The notes beneath the pieces were generated by a model. It saw only the letters and a list, made by a program, of their open reading frames with translations, was not told where the DNA came from and searched no databases. From Achromobacter sp. B7 (GTDB lineage Bacteria; Pseudomonadota; Gammaproteobacteria; Burkholderiales; Burkholderiaceae_B): DNA of 64,000 nt. The stretch is from contig NZ_CP032084.1 in the NCBI RefSeq assembly GCF_003600685.1, positions 3,596,001 through 3,660,000 of the forward strand, given 5' to 3'. Positions within the stretch are counted from its first letter, which is position 1. Each line of letters starts with the position of its first letter. This document shows positions 25,801-34,073 of the stretch, one piece after another. The translations under genes were made by a program, and so were the position numbers.

Positions 25801-26734
25801 CGCGCACGTCTACGGAGCGCGTGGCCATACTGCCGTCATCGTTGACTCGGAACAGCCGGCTGGCAAACTCGATCCAGATATTAGTGACTTTGGCAGGCGT
25901 AGTCCTTGATTGCCAGCCATCAGCCTGGGCGATTGCGAACCCCTGGATCGTATCGACGTTTCCAGGGAACATAGACAACTTTCCATCGGGCGCAGACACC
26001 TGAAGCTGAACGTCCTGGAAATCCGCGACAGGTGTGTCGCCGATCTTGAAATCACTGAGTGCAATCGAGATACCCTGCAATCCAAAGTGGAAGACTTGAT
26101 TTAAATACTGGTCATCTCCCATCTGTTGGTTGTAGGGCGACGCGCCCAAGTCTGGAACGATCCGATGCCGACCGAACACCAGCACCATGGGTTCCCAGGG
26201 TCGCGGACGGTTGCGGCCGCCCTGAATAGAATAGGACGGGCTGCTTTCGTATTTCTCCCCGGCGCCAAGCTTTGCCGCAGTGGGCAACGGCATAGGGATG
26301 AGAGCATTGATGAGAATCGTCCCTCCCAGCATGATGATGCTGCTGCCGATAGCTCCAGCCGTAGCGCCTGTAAACCCCAGTGCGCCCCCAAGTGCGGCAC
26401 CATAACCCGCGCTCACCACCACAAGAGCGATCAATGCCACCGAACGAAGAATCTTGCTACCGCCACCACCGCCCTGCATCTGGGGCGCGATAAGGACTTG
26501 ATCGCCTGCCCTCGGGATCAGCCTCGTCCATAGGTTCGTTGGAACCCGTCGGCCGTTATGCCACACGTTCACATGGCGCGATGGCACTTTCAGGGCGACG
26601 CGCTCAACATAGCGGCCCAGTGTCTCTCCGGGCAAAAATGCTGCATACGAACAGGCTTTCAAATCTGGACGAAGCGGGTTTTGCAAAACCACAAATGACG
26701 GAGCGGGGGTATCGAGGTGTTCTAAGACTTCCAC
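22862..26734 (-). CDS. Tail tip attachment protein J-like (host specificity)
   Basis: 1290 residues, GTG start at 26734 after GAGGGG. The N-terminus resembles tail tip proteins with a hydrophobic Gly/Ala region at about residues 95-150 (VSAGYGAALGGALGFTGATAGAIGSS). Then come hub domains (IIPRAGDQVLI, IEFASRLFRVND), fibronectin-like modules, and a C-terminal region with repeated DLLA-type units (SSDLLAEPDLLW, TSSDLLAVADLL). J forms the central tail hub and contacts the receptor. It overlaps the NlpC-like gene by 13 bases. Confidence 0.88.
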   Translation of the reverse strand: MEVLEHLDTPAPSFVVLQNPLRPDLKACSYAAFLPGETLGRYVERVALKVPSRHVNVWHNGRRVPTNLWTRLIPRAGDQVLIAPQMQGGGGGSKILRSVALIALVVVSAGYGAALGGALGFTGATAGAIGSSIIMLGGTILINALIPMPLPTAAKLGAGEKYESSPSYSIQGGRNRPRPWEPMVLVFGRHRIVPDLGASPYNQQMGDDQYLNQVFHFGLQGISIALSDFKIGDTPVADFQDVQLQVSAPDGKLSMFPGNVDTIQGFAIAQADGWQSRTTPAKVTNIWIEFASRLFRVNDDGSMATRSVDVRVQYRRVGATAWTEYGTIEAVFATHYWSAVVFPEQTQIQYGSVNPGDHIEGDLFVIPDPNQPGVVRTGQWQWKPHPYQLGQPWQGMAPDPLITPGARGNRFFGSRQEPIRAAISWGVPEGQYEVRVMKVTADINDSRESNETAVSQMLAFQRDSADYTGQCRAALRIKATGQLNGAVDEFSAIASAWCSVWTGSAWDFLPTSNPAWWFLYFARGGFSSVGNRIFGGGLSDSQIDIEGIKAWAAWCDQKQLTFDYVLDRKMSAAGVLQIIARAGRATMSYQTGKLGVIWDAEALPITAMFGPFNIKAGSFKVAYLNEGTVDEVVVNFVDKDAGWTMGEVRVKVPGATSTNNPLQLDLDGCTNSNMAGREANLIAASQVFRRRKITWETDVEGLVCTRGDVVSFSHDLTVWGYSGRLAPGSHGGATPTLVLTQGVATDGDGIILLRDPHGNMRVGNVVSEVGDKVTELKLVSPLAGFPLPGDPGYEDYSPFDWAWQFDPITTPGRRFKITGVAPAGDGIRFEATDEDYNYYLSESNPYAYTPPRDGALLGGIVFSVTFSESIRNVASDLIDVQIGWVLSAANRVQLNYSINGVPQNPTTTMERQATVQAKSGDVIVATVRPVNQLSIGTPYRQQYVVEGLNVPLPAVNGLTSVFRDGLTVLTWRRVADVREPAYEIRIGDTWTNASVVATTDSTDILAVGNAMYWVAARFRLSSGVVLYGPPARLLISGAVLVRNVLIVRDEAPEWHGTVAEGAAVFGSVLTLTPQGDLLASSDLLAEPDLLWLGGPAESGMYAIAGTDQVDVGFVTPVRIDVTTDLLAFNVDDDLLTSSDLLAVADLLNGSARQAITLRPQIRSAQVAGEWGDWVDYVPGLINARYFDLRLLLATSDPKVIPFVTKFEWTIDVPDLVQRAEAVLVPTSGLRVTFPKTFHARPNVQVTVLDAQAGDRSVVLETTTDEEGFDIAIMNGSTAVQRRINWIAQGY

Positions 26735-27108
26735 TTATAAAACCCCTCAATTTTGTAGTCGACGACCGTCATGGATCGCAAGCGCTGGCGGATGACGGCG
26801 CCGAAGCCCTTGTCAGCATGCAACACCCACCATTCGTTGGCGAGCTTGCACATGACCCCGATGTGGAAAAGGTCGCCACGGGCCTTCAGTAGCACGGGGT
26901 GCCCCTCAGCGGGAACATCGACTCTCTCTGCAAAATCGGTTTTCAGGGTCGCTATCTGACGGGCTTGGTCACGGAGGCCAGACACATTCGTGACGGGCAA
27001 GCCAGGACGAATTTTCAGAACCTCGAGGGCTACGCGCTCTGCGAAGGCAGCGCAATCGCCTGTTCCTGGGACGTAAGGGACATTCACATATCTATCGGAC
27101 CAGTGCAT
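26722..27108 (-). CDS. NlpC/P60-type tail peptidase (K-like)
   Basis: 128 residues. Catalytic Cys in GTGDCAAFAERVAL and His in DLFHIGVMCKL, the C40 order Cys then His; HADKGFGAV follows. Tail-tip peptidases cut peptidoglycan peptides during DNA entry or process tail parts. In position it matches lambda K/I between L-like and J genes. Confidence 0.82.
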   Translation of the reverse strand: MHWSDRYVNVPYVPGTGDCAAFAERVALEVLKIRPGLPVTNVSGLRDQARQIATLKTDFAERVDVPAEGHPVLLKARGDLFHIGVMCKLANEWWVLHADKGFGAVIRQRLRSMTVVDYKIEGFYKWKS

Positions 27109-27109
27109 T

Positions 27110-27586
27110 TCAAAATACCCCCGGTGCCGTGGACGGGTCGTATCGCACCGTCACAGCAGATTGCATAAGTGTGTTCTTGAAGCCCAAGCTGCCATTTACG
27201 CGCAGATTGCTGATTTCCAATCCGGCCAAGTCCATGGTCATGTCGAACTCCAAGTTGCCCGGGTTGGATCGCAACACCATGAGGGTCCGACACTTGGCTC
27301 CCTTCCCTCCCTGGCTGCGCTCCAGCCATTGCGTCAGTTCACGCCCGATGTTGTCGACTTCTAGGCGCGCCTCTGGAACCTGTTCGTCCTGGTCATCAGG
27401 CAGCGTCAGGTCAAAGCGGCACGCGAAGAATTTATTCCCCTCGATTTCAATATCTGATGTGTCGTTGACGAAGCGTGCCGGCACCTCTAACTCCGCATGC
27501 AGAATCTCGATGGCGATAAGCAGTGGTTCGTCGGCAGACGTGGCCAGGACGTTACGCGCGGCGGCTATGGAAAGTGACCTTGTCAT
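27110..27586 (-). CDS. DUF1833 family tail protein (L-like position)
   Basis: 158 residues with ITRAV/IEILHAELEVPARFVND and the PEARLEVDNIGRELTQWLE block typical of DUF1833, followed by NLEFDMTMDLAGLEIS. Found in siphophage tail tips between the tape measure and the NlpC-like protein. Function structural, inferred from place. Confidence 0.75.
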   Translation of the reverse strand: MTRSLSIAAARNVLATSADEPLLIAIEILHAELEVPARFVNDTSDIEIEGNKFFACRFDLTLPDDQDEQVPEARLEVDNIGRELTQWLERSQGGKGAKCRTLMVLRSNPGNLEFDMTMDLAGLEISNLRVNGSLGFKNTLMQSAVTVRYDPSTAPGVF

Positions 27587-27587
27587 G

Positions 27588-27932
27588 TCAGCCCACCGTT
27601 TCCAGACGAGCCTGGCCAGTCCAAACTACTCCGGGCGACGTCCACGACACATCGCCAGAGACTATGCGCGCTTGCTTGAGCGCGCCGCTTTCGTCGACCC
27701 AATTGAACCAGCCAGCGCCGCCCCCAATCTCGTCCGCCATCCAGTCGTCGAACGCATCGCGGTCGCCAACGCTTTGCACCAGTATGGTCACCGCCCTAGT
27801 AATACTCGGCGTGGACCAACGAGGCCGCTGCTTGGCGATACCACCGTCCATGTCGGTACGCAAGACGCCGTAATCGGACCGTTTCGAATACCCCGCATCG
27901 ATGATGCGGGCATAGAGAGGAAAGGTTGCCAT
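27588..27932 (-). CDS. Minor tail protein (M-like position), 114 aa
   Basis: Begins MATFPLYARIIDAGYSKRSDYG, beta-rich, ending TSPGVVWTGQARLETVG. It directly follows the tape measure gene, where lambda-like phages encode gpM, and is likely a distal tail or tip component. Confidence 0.65.
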   Translation of the reverse strand: MATFPLYARIIDAGYSKRSDYGVLRTDMDGGIAKQRPRWSTPSITRAVTILVQSVGDRDAFDDWMADEIGGGAGWFNWVDESGALKQARIVSGDVSWTSPGVVWTGQARLETVG

Positions 27933-30725
27933 TTATGCCGGTTCCTGTAGTTGTCGGCGGAAGCCGCGGTCCTTGCGTGCGCGTGTCAGGACGACGTCAC
28001 AAACCCAAGCCGACAGTCCAGCGTCCCAACGAGAACCGCTTTGTTGCGCCTCCATCTGTTCGCCGCCTTGATTAATAAGATTGAATTGGATCCGAGGCGC
28101 TTCGCCGACAGATCCCCGGCTAGGCGCACTGCTCTTCAGAGGTGTGACGTACCCGCCGCTCGCACCGCTCATGAGGTAGGTTTCCCCGTCTTCCGAGTAC
28201 AACTCTGGACCAAGCTCGTTTACGCGATAGAGCGAGTTTGCGGCTGTCGGTCCACCCGACGCCCGGGCCCCAGCAACCGATCCCCACGAGGACGGAACAC
28301 CGGACATGCCATCGACACTGCCGGTCGCAGCCCCGCCCATGCCCTGGTAGCCCGCACTAGCCGTAATACCGCCTGCCGCAGCGCCGGCAACCATGCTGAA
28401 GACACTTCCCAAAATCCCAGCGGTGGCTTGGCGTGTAGCAATCCGCGTCATATCAGCGATGATCGATGCAGCGAAGTCCTTGAACGACAGCTTTCCTGTG
28501 GTGGCGAACCGGACAATTGCGTCCTCCATGCCTTGGAATGCGTTGGAAAATAAAGCCTTCGTCTGGCCGGCCACGTTCGACGCGGAATCCAGATAATTAG
28601 CCAACGCCGAAGTGGCGCCGTTCTTCCAATTGCCCTGGGCCTGCCGCACTTGGTCGAAGTACCCCTGCTGCATCGACAGACGCGCATTCAAGTGTTCTTG
28701 CAAGAGCGCCGTCTCGCTCTGATACGTCTCCTGCGAGATCTGCCCCGACGCCATCGACCGGTCAAACTGCGCCTGCTGGCGCTGGTGGTCCCGCAGAATC
28801 CCTTGACGTGCGCGAAGCTCCTCCTGCGCACGGTCGCCCAGCCCTACCCCGGCCACCTGGTCGGCATACTGCTGTTGCTCCAAGTCCCGAGTGGCGGCCA
28901 AGCTAGCGCGCAGTGCATCTACCTTGGCGGTTTCCTGCTTGGTGCGAAGTTCCTTTTCTGCCGCAACGTTCAGATCCAACTGGCGCCGCAGCAGATCCTG
29001 CTGGGCCAGCAGGCTCTTTTGATCGGCCGTGAGGATCTTCTTATCCTTCAGGTCGGCAATCTGCTGCTCGAACTCGGCGCGCTTCTGCCCCCAGGTAGCA
29101 AGCTTGTCCTCGCTGCCAATCTGAGCACGCAAGGACGCTTCTGCCTCCCGGTACTGCTGCAATAGCTTGGCTGCGGCGTTCTCCGTGTACGCCTTGACCG
29201 CCGGATCCTTGTACTTGTCATTGATCTGGTCGATCAGCTTCTTCTGCGTCTCCAGGGTCGCGCCAGTGAGTTCGGAGTCTTTCTTGACCTGCGCAATCTC
29301 CCGCTCGCGCTTCTGGCGATTGGTCTCCGTTTCTTTGGCAAGCGCCGCCAGTCGGGTCGCGGCGGCGATCTTTTCGGCTTCCTGGCGCTTCTGCGATCCC
29401 ACAATTGCAGCTTGGTCGGCCTGGTCCTGCAACGCTGCGGCCTCAGCGATCAGGCGGCGGCTCTCCTGCTCTAGCGGCCGGGCGCGCCGTCGCGCACCGC
29501 GACCGCCGTCCCCGAAGAACGCTTGCGATTCGTCCGTCTGAGGCGTGGCATTGGCGCGCATCTGCACCAGTTCAGCATTGACCGCGCGCAGCTTGCTCGT
29601 CAGGTCATCAAAGCTCGGGGCACGCCCCAGGCTCTTCATCGCCTCCCAGGCGCCGGTCGCCCCCTGCTTGACCGCATCCCAGGCGGTTTCTAGCGTGCCC
29701 AGGTTTTGCCGCACCTCCTGCGCCTGCTGCTTCACCGCGTCCGCATAGGTGCGTTGTGCAAGCGCAGCGGCTTCCTGCGTGCGCCCTTGCCGCTCAAGGC
29801 TGGCGATCTGCTGATAGATTTCCAGCGTCAGGAAGTGCTGCTGTTCGTTCAGGGCTGCAATTGCCTCAGCCGGCTTGCCGCGCAGCGATTCGAACTCTTG
29901 CGCCGTGTCCGCAATCGCCTTGCCGGTCGCGCGGTTCATCGCTACCGCTGCGACGCCGACCGCCTCCATGTTTTGGCCGGCGATCTTTCCGGACCCGGCG
30001 ATAAGGTTCAGCGCGTCCACGGCCTTGCCGCGCGAACCCGCAACGTCGGCAATTCGCGTGGCGAGGTTCGACATTCCGGCGGCGGTCTGACCGACCGCAT
30101 TGCCGCTCAGAATCAGAGTCTTGGTGAACTCGGGCAGCTCGCCTTTGCCGGCCACGATAGCGGTGGAGAACAGCGCCACAGCGCCTGCCGCGACGGTCCA
30201 CGGATTCACCAATCCTAGAATCGTGCTGCCGAGCGCCCGAGCTGCCGGCACGATGCCGCCGAACATATCCTTCAGCTGACCGCCCTGCTGGAGCAACACC
30301 GTAAGGGGCTGTTGGCCGCCCTGCAACGACACAACGATGTCCGTAAGTTGTGCCGGCACGCCGCGAAGCGCGGCAGACTGCTGGGCGGCACTGACCCCGT
30401 ATTGATTAAGCTGCTTGCCCGCCGCAGCAGCTGCTGTCCCGGTCGCTGCCAGCTTGGTCTTGAGCTCATCCAAGATCGAAGTCGGCACGCCACGCAGGGC
30501 CGCGTTGTATAGGATCTGCTCCTTTCGGGTCATCCCTATGGTGTTGACCTGGTTCACCAAGGCGTCAACACGGCGCCGCTCCACAGCGGCCAGCTTCGTG
30601 TAGTCCGCTTGCGCGGCCTGCGACATATCGCTGGTGCCGCGCTTGGCCGAAGCAATCGCGGCGTCAAACTGCGAGGTATCGACAACAATGTCTAGCCGCG
30701 CAGTGCCAATGCTTTCCTGTGCCAT
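27933..30725 (-). CDS. Tail tape measure protein
   Basis: 930 residues from ATG 30725. N-terminus TARLDIVVDTSQFDAAIASAKRG as in lambda-type tape measure proteins, then hydrophobic segments around residues 150-190 (GLVNPWTVAAGAVALFSTAIVA), long helical coiled-coil stretches rich in Gln, Lys and Glu (about 380-700), and a C-terminal Gly-rich domain. It sets tail length; the helical part predicts a tail of roughly 140 nm at 1.5 angstrom per residue. It begins within the end of the frameshifted chaperone gene. Confidence 0.93.
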   Translation of the reverse strand: MAQESIGTARLDIVVDTSQFDAAIASAKRGTSDMSQAAQADYTKLAAVERRRVDALVNQVNTIGMTRKEQILYNAALRGVPTSILDELKTKLAATGTAAAAAGKQLNQYGVSAAQQSAALRGVPAQLTDIVVSLQGGQQPLTVLLQQGGQLKDMFGGIVPAARALGSTILGLVNPWTVAAGAVALFSTAIVAGKGELPEFTKTLILSGNAVGQTAAGMSNLATRIADVAGSRGKAVDALNLIAGSGKIAGQNMEAVGVAAVAMNRATGKAIADTAQEFESLRGKPAEAIAALNEQQHFLTLEIYQQIASLERQGRTQEAAALAQRTYADAVKQQAQEVRQNLGTLETAWDAVKQGATGAWEAMKSLGRAPSFDDLTSKLRAVNAELVQMRANATPQTDESQAFFGDGGRGARRRARPLEQESRRLIAEAAALQDQADQAAIVGSQKRQEAEKIAAATRLAALAKETETNRQKREREIAQVKKDSELTGATLETQKKLIDQINDKYKDPAVKAYTENAAAKLLQQYREAEASLRAQIGSEDKLATWGQKRAEFEQQIADLKDKKILTADQKSLLAQQDLLRRQLDLNVAAEKELRTKQETAKVDALRASLAATRDLEQQQYADQVAGVGLGDRAQEELRARQGILRDHQRQQAQFDRSMASGQISQETYQSETALLQEHLNARLSMQQGYFDQVRQAQGNWKNGATSALANYLDSASNVAGQTKALFSNAFQGMEDAIVRFATTGKLSFKDFAASIIADMTRIATRQATAGILGSVFSMVAGAAAGGITASAGYQGMGGAATGSVDGMSGVPSSWGSVAGARASGGPTAANSLYRVNELGPELYSEDGETYLMSGASGGYVTPLKSSAPSRGSVGEAPRIQFNLINQGGEQMEAQQSGSRWDAGLSAWVCDVVLTRARKDRGFRRQLQEPA

Positions 30726-30727
30726 GT

Positions 30728-31347
30728 TCAACTCTTATGGAAGATTTCCAGGGCCGCCCGCTCGATGATCCGAAGAACGTCCATGATTTCCTGCTGCTCC
30801 GCCTTAGGAAGCTCTTGACGGTCCAGATCGTGATACAGGACCCCGTAATCCAGCCCTATCGGCCCTCCTGCCCCTACGCGCCATTGGGTGTAGTTGCGGG
30901 TGAAGAGGTTGAACGCCGACACGTGGTCCGGCCAGAGTTCTGCGCACGGCCGGGGGAAGTCGCTAACCCTTAACCCGGCCATCGCTAACGTTGCGGCTGA
31001 TGGCGGCTCGAAAAGAAAAGCCGCCACAGCCTCGGTCAGTTTTTTCGGCGTTCGACTCGGATGGCGTCGTTGAAAGCGCTGGCGATAGCCAAGTCGGCGC
31101 CCGGCTGGTGCTCGCAAAGCAGATCGATCGATTCCTTGCACACGGGCATGTCCGCATCCCACTTATCGATCAGCAACAGCAACAAGTCCGCAGTGGTGAT
31201 TTCGTCGTTCGCCAACTGCTGCATCAGGGCGTCGTACTCTTTGCCGGTCTTGTGCCGATACGTGACGTTCAGTTGCTGCTCGCGCCCTTGGCCGACGATG
31301 GTGATGCTGGCGTCAATGGTCGGGTTCGATTTGATCTTGAACGTCAT
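30728..31347 (-). CDS. Tail assembly chaperone GT (-1 frameshift product)
   Basis: The 103-aa G frame starting at 31347 ends at a TGA, but just before it lies the heptamer A-AAA-AAC in the correct phase. A -1 slip there continues as LTEAVAAFLFEPPSAATLAM... to the stop at 30728. The added T part (about 102 residues) is conserved-looking (VSAFNLFTRNYTQWRVG, IMDVLRIIERAALEIFHKS). G and GT together load the tape measure protein during tail assembly. The listed span joins both frames. Confidence 0.85.
31036..31347 (-). CDS. Tail assembly chaperone G
   Basis: 103 residues, MTFKIKSNPTIDASITIVGQ, with LLLLLIDKWDADMPV and FNDAIRVERRKN at the end. This is the major, non-shifted product. It lies between tail tube and tape measure genes. 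Its start overlaps the tail-tube stop (TAATG). Confidence 0.85.
   Translation of the reverse strand: MTFKIKSNPTIDASITIVGQGREQQLNVTYRHKTGKEYDALMQQLANDEITTADLLLLLIDKWDADMPVCKESIDLLCEHQPGADLAIASAFNDAIRVERRKN
31039..31045 (-). other. Programmed -1 frameshift site
   Basis: Slippery heptamer AAAAAAC (minus strand), read A-AAA-AAC in the G frame, directly before the G stop codon at 31036-31038. This type is among the most efficient in bacteria. Confidence 0.85.
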
Positions 31348-32000
31348 TACGCGGCCTCGTAGCGGATGGGGTCAGCGATCAGCGAGAAGACCGCAGTGTT
31401 CTGCAAGTTCTCGTTCACCTGGCCCACGGGCACCTTGTTGAAGGAGGGGTAGGCGTAATAGAACAGCGTGGAGCCGTTGGGCAGTACGCCGCGAACAACG
31501 ACCGGTTCACGCAGGCGGTCGGCCTCGATCAGTGCCGCATACCACGGCTTATCCGGGTCGTAGTCCAGCGATACGGTCATGGTCATCGCGTTCTTGAACG
31601 TGGGCTTCTGGCGCTGGCGGCTGGTGGGATCTTCGACGTACTGATAGTTGAAGAACTGTTGATCGCCGCCGGCCATCACCACGTCGCGTACTTGGTCCAA
31701 CTCGACCCAGGACGTGACGGCCTGAAAGCTGCCGGCGCCCCCCGCTGCCGGGTAAAGCACTGTGCTGGTGGTGTCCACGCCCTCGAGCTCGAAGCTGTCG
31801 GCGTCAGCATTGGCGCTACGCGCGACCGTCTCGTTCAAGTTGGTCCAGGCCGATTTCAGAACCAGGATGGATTCGTCCGCCGGCGGCGTTGCCGCCGAGG
31901 CGACGGCAGGCTTCGCGTTGGTGATGGCAGTCATGGGCATCGCCGCAGCCAGCGCGGTCGAAATGGCATAGCTGGTGCCGTTGATGAAGATGGAAGACAT
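31347..32000 (-). CDS. Major tail tube protein
   Basis: 217 residues, beta-rich, beginning MSSIFINGTSYAISTALA, with LDYDPDKPWYAALIEADRLREPVVVRGVLPNGSTLFYYAYPSFN represented by the typical tube-fold blocks KPWYAAL and PVVVRGVLPNGS. It precedes the G/GT chaperone, as in lambda (V then G). GAGGA precedes the ATG; a terminator hairpin lies just before it. Confidence 0.85.
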   Translation of the reverse strand: MSSIFINGTSYAISTALAAAMPMTAITNAKPAVASAATPPADESILVLKSAWTNLNETVARSANADADSFELEGVDTTSTVLYPAAGGAGSFQAVTSWVELDQVRDVVMAGGDQQFFNYQYVEDPTSRQRQKPTFKNAMTMTVSLDYDPDKPWYAALIEADRLREPVVVRGVLPNGSTLFYYAYPSFNKVPVGQVNENLQNTAVFSLIADPIRYEAA

Positions 32001-32016
32001 TTGCGTTCCTCAAATG

Positions 32017-32039
32017 AAAAAACCCGGCGCGGGGCCGGG
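32017..32039 (-). terminator. Intrinsic terminator before the tail tube gene
   Basis: On the minus strand CCCGGC-5 bases-GCCGGG is followed by six T. It ends 16 bases before the tail-tube start codon, too close for a separate promoter downstream of it. Confidence 0.8.
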
Positions 32040-32059
32040 TCGAATGTGGAGGGTCAGAA

Positions 32060-32419
32060 TCAGGAGGGAAGGAACCAGATACCGAAGTCCTGGCGGGTGC
32101 CGTACTTCTTGATCGCCTCTTCGTAGAGGCTGACCGGTGCGCCGTAGGGTTCCACGGCGGGAAAGTCACTTTCACAAAGCGCGGTGCCGATTGCATCCGC
32201 AATGGCGCTCGCCTCGGCGCGACTTGTGGACCAGACGTAAAGCTGCATGCGCTGGTGGCGCTTTTCGCGTCGCTTGCCTTCGACATACCACTGCTCGATG
32301 CCGCCGGCGCCTTGGTAGACAATCAGCGGAAACACCGGCTTGTCCGGCGTGACGTCCGCGTATGCCCTCCCGTCCACTAGAGGCCCCAAGAGCGTCTTCA
32401 GCTTTGCTTCAAGGCTCAT
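32060..32419 (-). CDS. Tail completion/terminator protein (DUF3168-like)
   Basis: 119 residues from ATG 32419 (MSLEAKLKTLLGPLVDGRAYADV). It has the DUF3168 pattern of P-x-F-P-L-I-V-Y-Q-G, then QLYVWSTSRAEASAIADAIGTAL. Such proteins cap the tail tube at the head end. It overlaps the upstream gene by 11 bases. Confidence 0.78.
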   Translation of the reverse strand: MSLEAKLKTLLGPLVDGRAYADVTPDKPVFPLIVYQGAGGIEQWYVEGKRREKRHQRMQLYVWSTSRAEASAIADAIGTALCESDFPAVEPYGAPVSLYEEAIKKYGTRQDFGIWFLPS

Positions 32420-32906
32420 CGTTCCCCCCTTGGGCGGCCAGCAACTGCGGCAATCGCTCGCGCCCCCGTTGAACCATCGCGGCTTGCGCCCGAGTCGCCG
32501 CCGCCTCATACGCGGGTCGCAAGAATGGATGGGCAGGCACCCATTTGGGCGTCGCCAGCTTGCGGCGCTTGTCGGTGATATAGCTGCCGTCCGGTTTCCG
32601 AATCACCGCGTAGATTTGCCAATGCCCAAATTCCACCAGGTGACCGTGGGGCGCTTTGCTTTTGTTCCAGGTGACGGCGTACTGGACTTCCTTGTCGGTG
32701 GAATACGCCTCTCGAAACGCCAAATAGATCGCATTGGCCAGGACGCCCTTGTGCGTGCTCACGCGGGCCTTGGCCTCGTCCCGTAGCACCTCGCCGCCAG
32801 CAACGGCCATGGAGCGCGCGAGGCTGACCCTTGCGGGACCAAGCAGGCGATCCAGACCCGCCGACCAGCCGGACGTGTCGAACGTTGCCTGTAGCCCCTT
32901 AGCCAT
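32409..32906 (-). CDS. HK97 gp10-like tail-head protein
   Basis: 165 residues with KARVSTHKGVLANAIYLAFRE, LVEFGHWQIYAV and PAHPFLRPAYEAAATRAQ, the signature order of HK97 gp10-like proteins (basic helix, VEFG, HPFLRPA). It works at the head-tail joint or tail assembly. It overlaps both neighbours slightly. Confidence 0.85.
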   Translation of the reverse strand: MAKGLQATFDTSGWSAGLDRLLGPARVSLARSMAVAGGEVLRDEAKARVSTHKGVLANAIYLAFREAYSTDKEVQYAVTWNKSKAPHGHLVEFGHWQIYAVIRKPDGSYITDKRRKLATPKWVPAHPFLRPAYEAAATRAQAAMVQRGRERLPQLLAAQGGNDEP

Positions 32907-33249
32907 CGCTGCCCCCTTGCTCGCAGATCACGAACGCGCTCTTTCTGTCCTTAAAGTCGCGGGTAATGCCCTTGACTTCGAAAATCTCGCCGTCGTGAAG
33001 CACGCGCATTCCCGCATCAACGCCCAAGCCCCTGGCGGCCTCAAAGGTCACCAGGAAGCTGTAACGCGCGATGGATGGCGAGACGTTTCCTTGCAAACTG
33101 GACCGAATCGCCCCGAGCCCCGTCTCGTTTGCGATACCTGCCCAAAGCACGCCGACGTCCGTCCATTCATTCAGAGGTTGGCCTGCCTCGTCGGTCTCGC
33201 CAGTACGTCGCTGCACCAGAATGCGGCGATTCCGCGCACGGGCGGTCAT
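32899..33249 (-). CDS. Phage head closure protein (SPP1 gp16-like)
   Basis: 116 residues, small beta barrel type: RNRRILVQRRTGETDEAGQPLNEWTDVG and MRVLHDGEIFEVKGITRDFKDRKSA. This is the classical head-tail adaptor pattern, with W near residue 36 and a late FEVKGI strand. It closes the portal channel after packaging. Confidence 0.85.
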   Translation of the reverse strand: MTARARNRRILVQRRTGETDEAGQPLNEWTDVGVLWAGIANETGLGAIRSSLQGNVSPSIARYSFLVTFEAARGLGVDAGMRVLHDGEIFEVKGITRDFKDRKSAFVICEQGGSDG

Positions 33250-33665
33250 GGTCGCACCCGGGTGTAGGGAAACACCAAGCGCGCGAAGCCCGGGTTTTCG
33301 TGAAGAACCTTCTCGCCCGCAGCCTCGGGGTTTTCAAGCATGTCTCCCACCAACATGACAATCGCGAGCTTTAACGGCTCCGGCACTGGCCCCGGCTTGC
33401 TCGTGAACAGAATCGGGAAAGCGCCGGCTTCGCTGGTGGCTTCCCCGGGCCAGATAGGCAGCGGGGACTCTCGGCCGCCGACCGGCGTCCATTCATACGA
33501 TGCCTCGGCCAATGCAAAGCCCGTTCTGCGTTCGACCAGTTCGCGCGCGGCGGTAATGACGCCGGGGATATCCTCGTCCAGTGCGTCGTGGTCAATATGC
33601 AGAAGCCGCTTTACCTGCGCCATGCTCACGGGTTCAACCGTCGCGGCAGTAATCAGGCGCAGCAT
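33246..33665 (-). CDS. Head-tail connector (HK97 gp6-like)
   Basis: 139 residues: VEPVSMAQVKRLLHIDHDALDEDIPGVITAARELVERRTG is represented by the typical blocks KRLLHIDHDALDEDI and AARELVERRTG, then PLKLAIVMLVGDMLENPEA near the C-terminus. These helices form the ring under the portal. Overlaps the closure gene by four bases (ATGA). Confidence 0.88.
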   Translation of the reverse strand: MLRLITAATVEPVSMAQVKRLLHIDHDALDEDIPGVITAARELVERRTGFALAEASYEWTPVGGRESPLPIWPGEATSEAGAFPILFTSKPGPVPEPLKLAIVMLVGDMLENPEAAGEKVLHENPGFARLVFPYTRVRP

Positions 33666-33667
33666 GG

Positions 33668-34009
33668 TCAGCCTCCTGCCGATTCAACCGCTTTCGGGTG
33701 GGGGTCGATGTAGCCAGCGCCTTTCAGCGCGGAAACATGGTCGGCGTCAAACTCTCGCACTTCGCCGCACTTGCCATAGATGCTGTCGTGCAGCACCAGA
33801 GCTTTCACCCGTTCTCGGGTGTCCGGCTCGGGGGCCAGCGCCGGTGCATCGGGCGGACCCGGCAGTGTCGCCGCCGGGTCGGTGCCTCCGGCCTCACCAT
33901 GCCCCGGCGAAGCGGCAGCAGGCGACGTTGTGTCCACTTGGTCAGACAGAGCGGACGGGGCCGGCGGATCGCCACTCGGCGCGGCCTGGGCTGTCGTTTT
34001 TCGTGCCAT
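33668..34009 (-). CDS. Hypothetical head-region protein, 113 aa
   Basis: Starts MARKTTAQAAPSGDPPAPS. The first 70 residues are low-complexity (Ala, Pro, Asp, Ser), the last 40 form a compact domain VKALVLHDSIYGKCGEVREFDADHVSALKGAGYIDPH. This C-terminal pattern is common in small head proteins next to the capsid gene in HK97-like phages. The role may be capsid decoration or connector assembly; not established. Confidence 0.6.
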   Translation of the reverse strand: MARKTTAQAAPSGDPPAPSALSDQVDTTSPAAASPGHGEAGGTDPAATLPGPPDAPALAPEPDTRERVKALVLHDSIYGKCGEVREFDADHVSALKGAGYIDPHPKAVESAGG

Positions 34010-34029
34010 GGTTTCTTCCTTGAAAGAGA

Positions 34030-34055
34030 AGGCCGGCAGGATCACCCGCCGGCCT
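34030..34055. repeat. Stem-loop between capsid and the 113-aa gene
   Basis: AGGCCGGC and GCCGGCCT pair around a 10-base loop. No T-tract on the minus strand, so probably not a terminator; it may stabilise the capsid mRNA. Confidence 0.5.
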
Positions 34056-34073
34056 ACGATCACCCGGGGCCGC

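Noticed and set aside
34030..34055. Hairpin after the capsid gene as a terminator
   Set aside because: No T-tract on the minus strand; listed only as a stem-loop.
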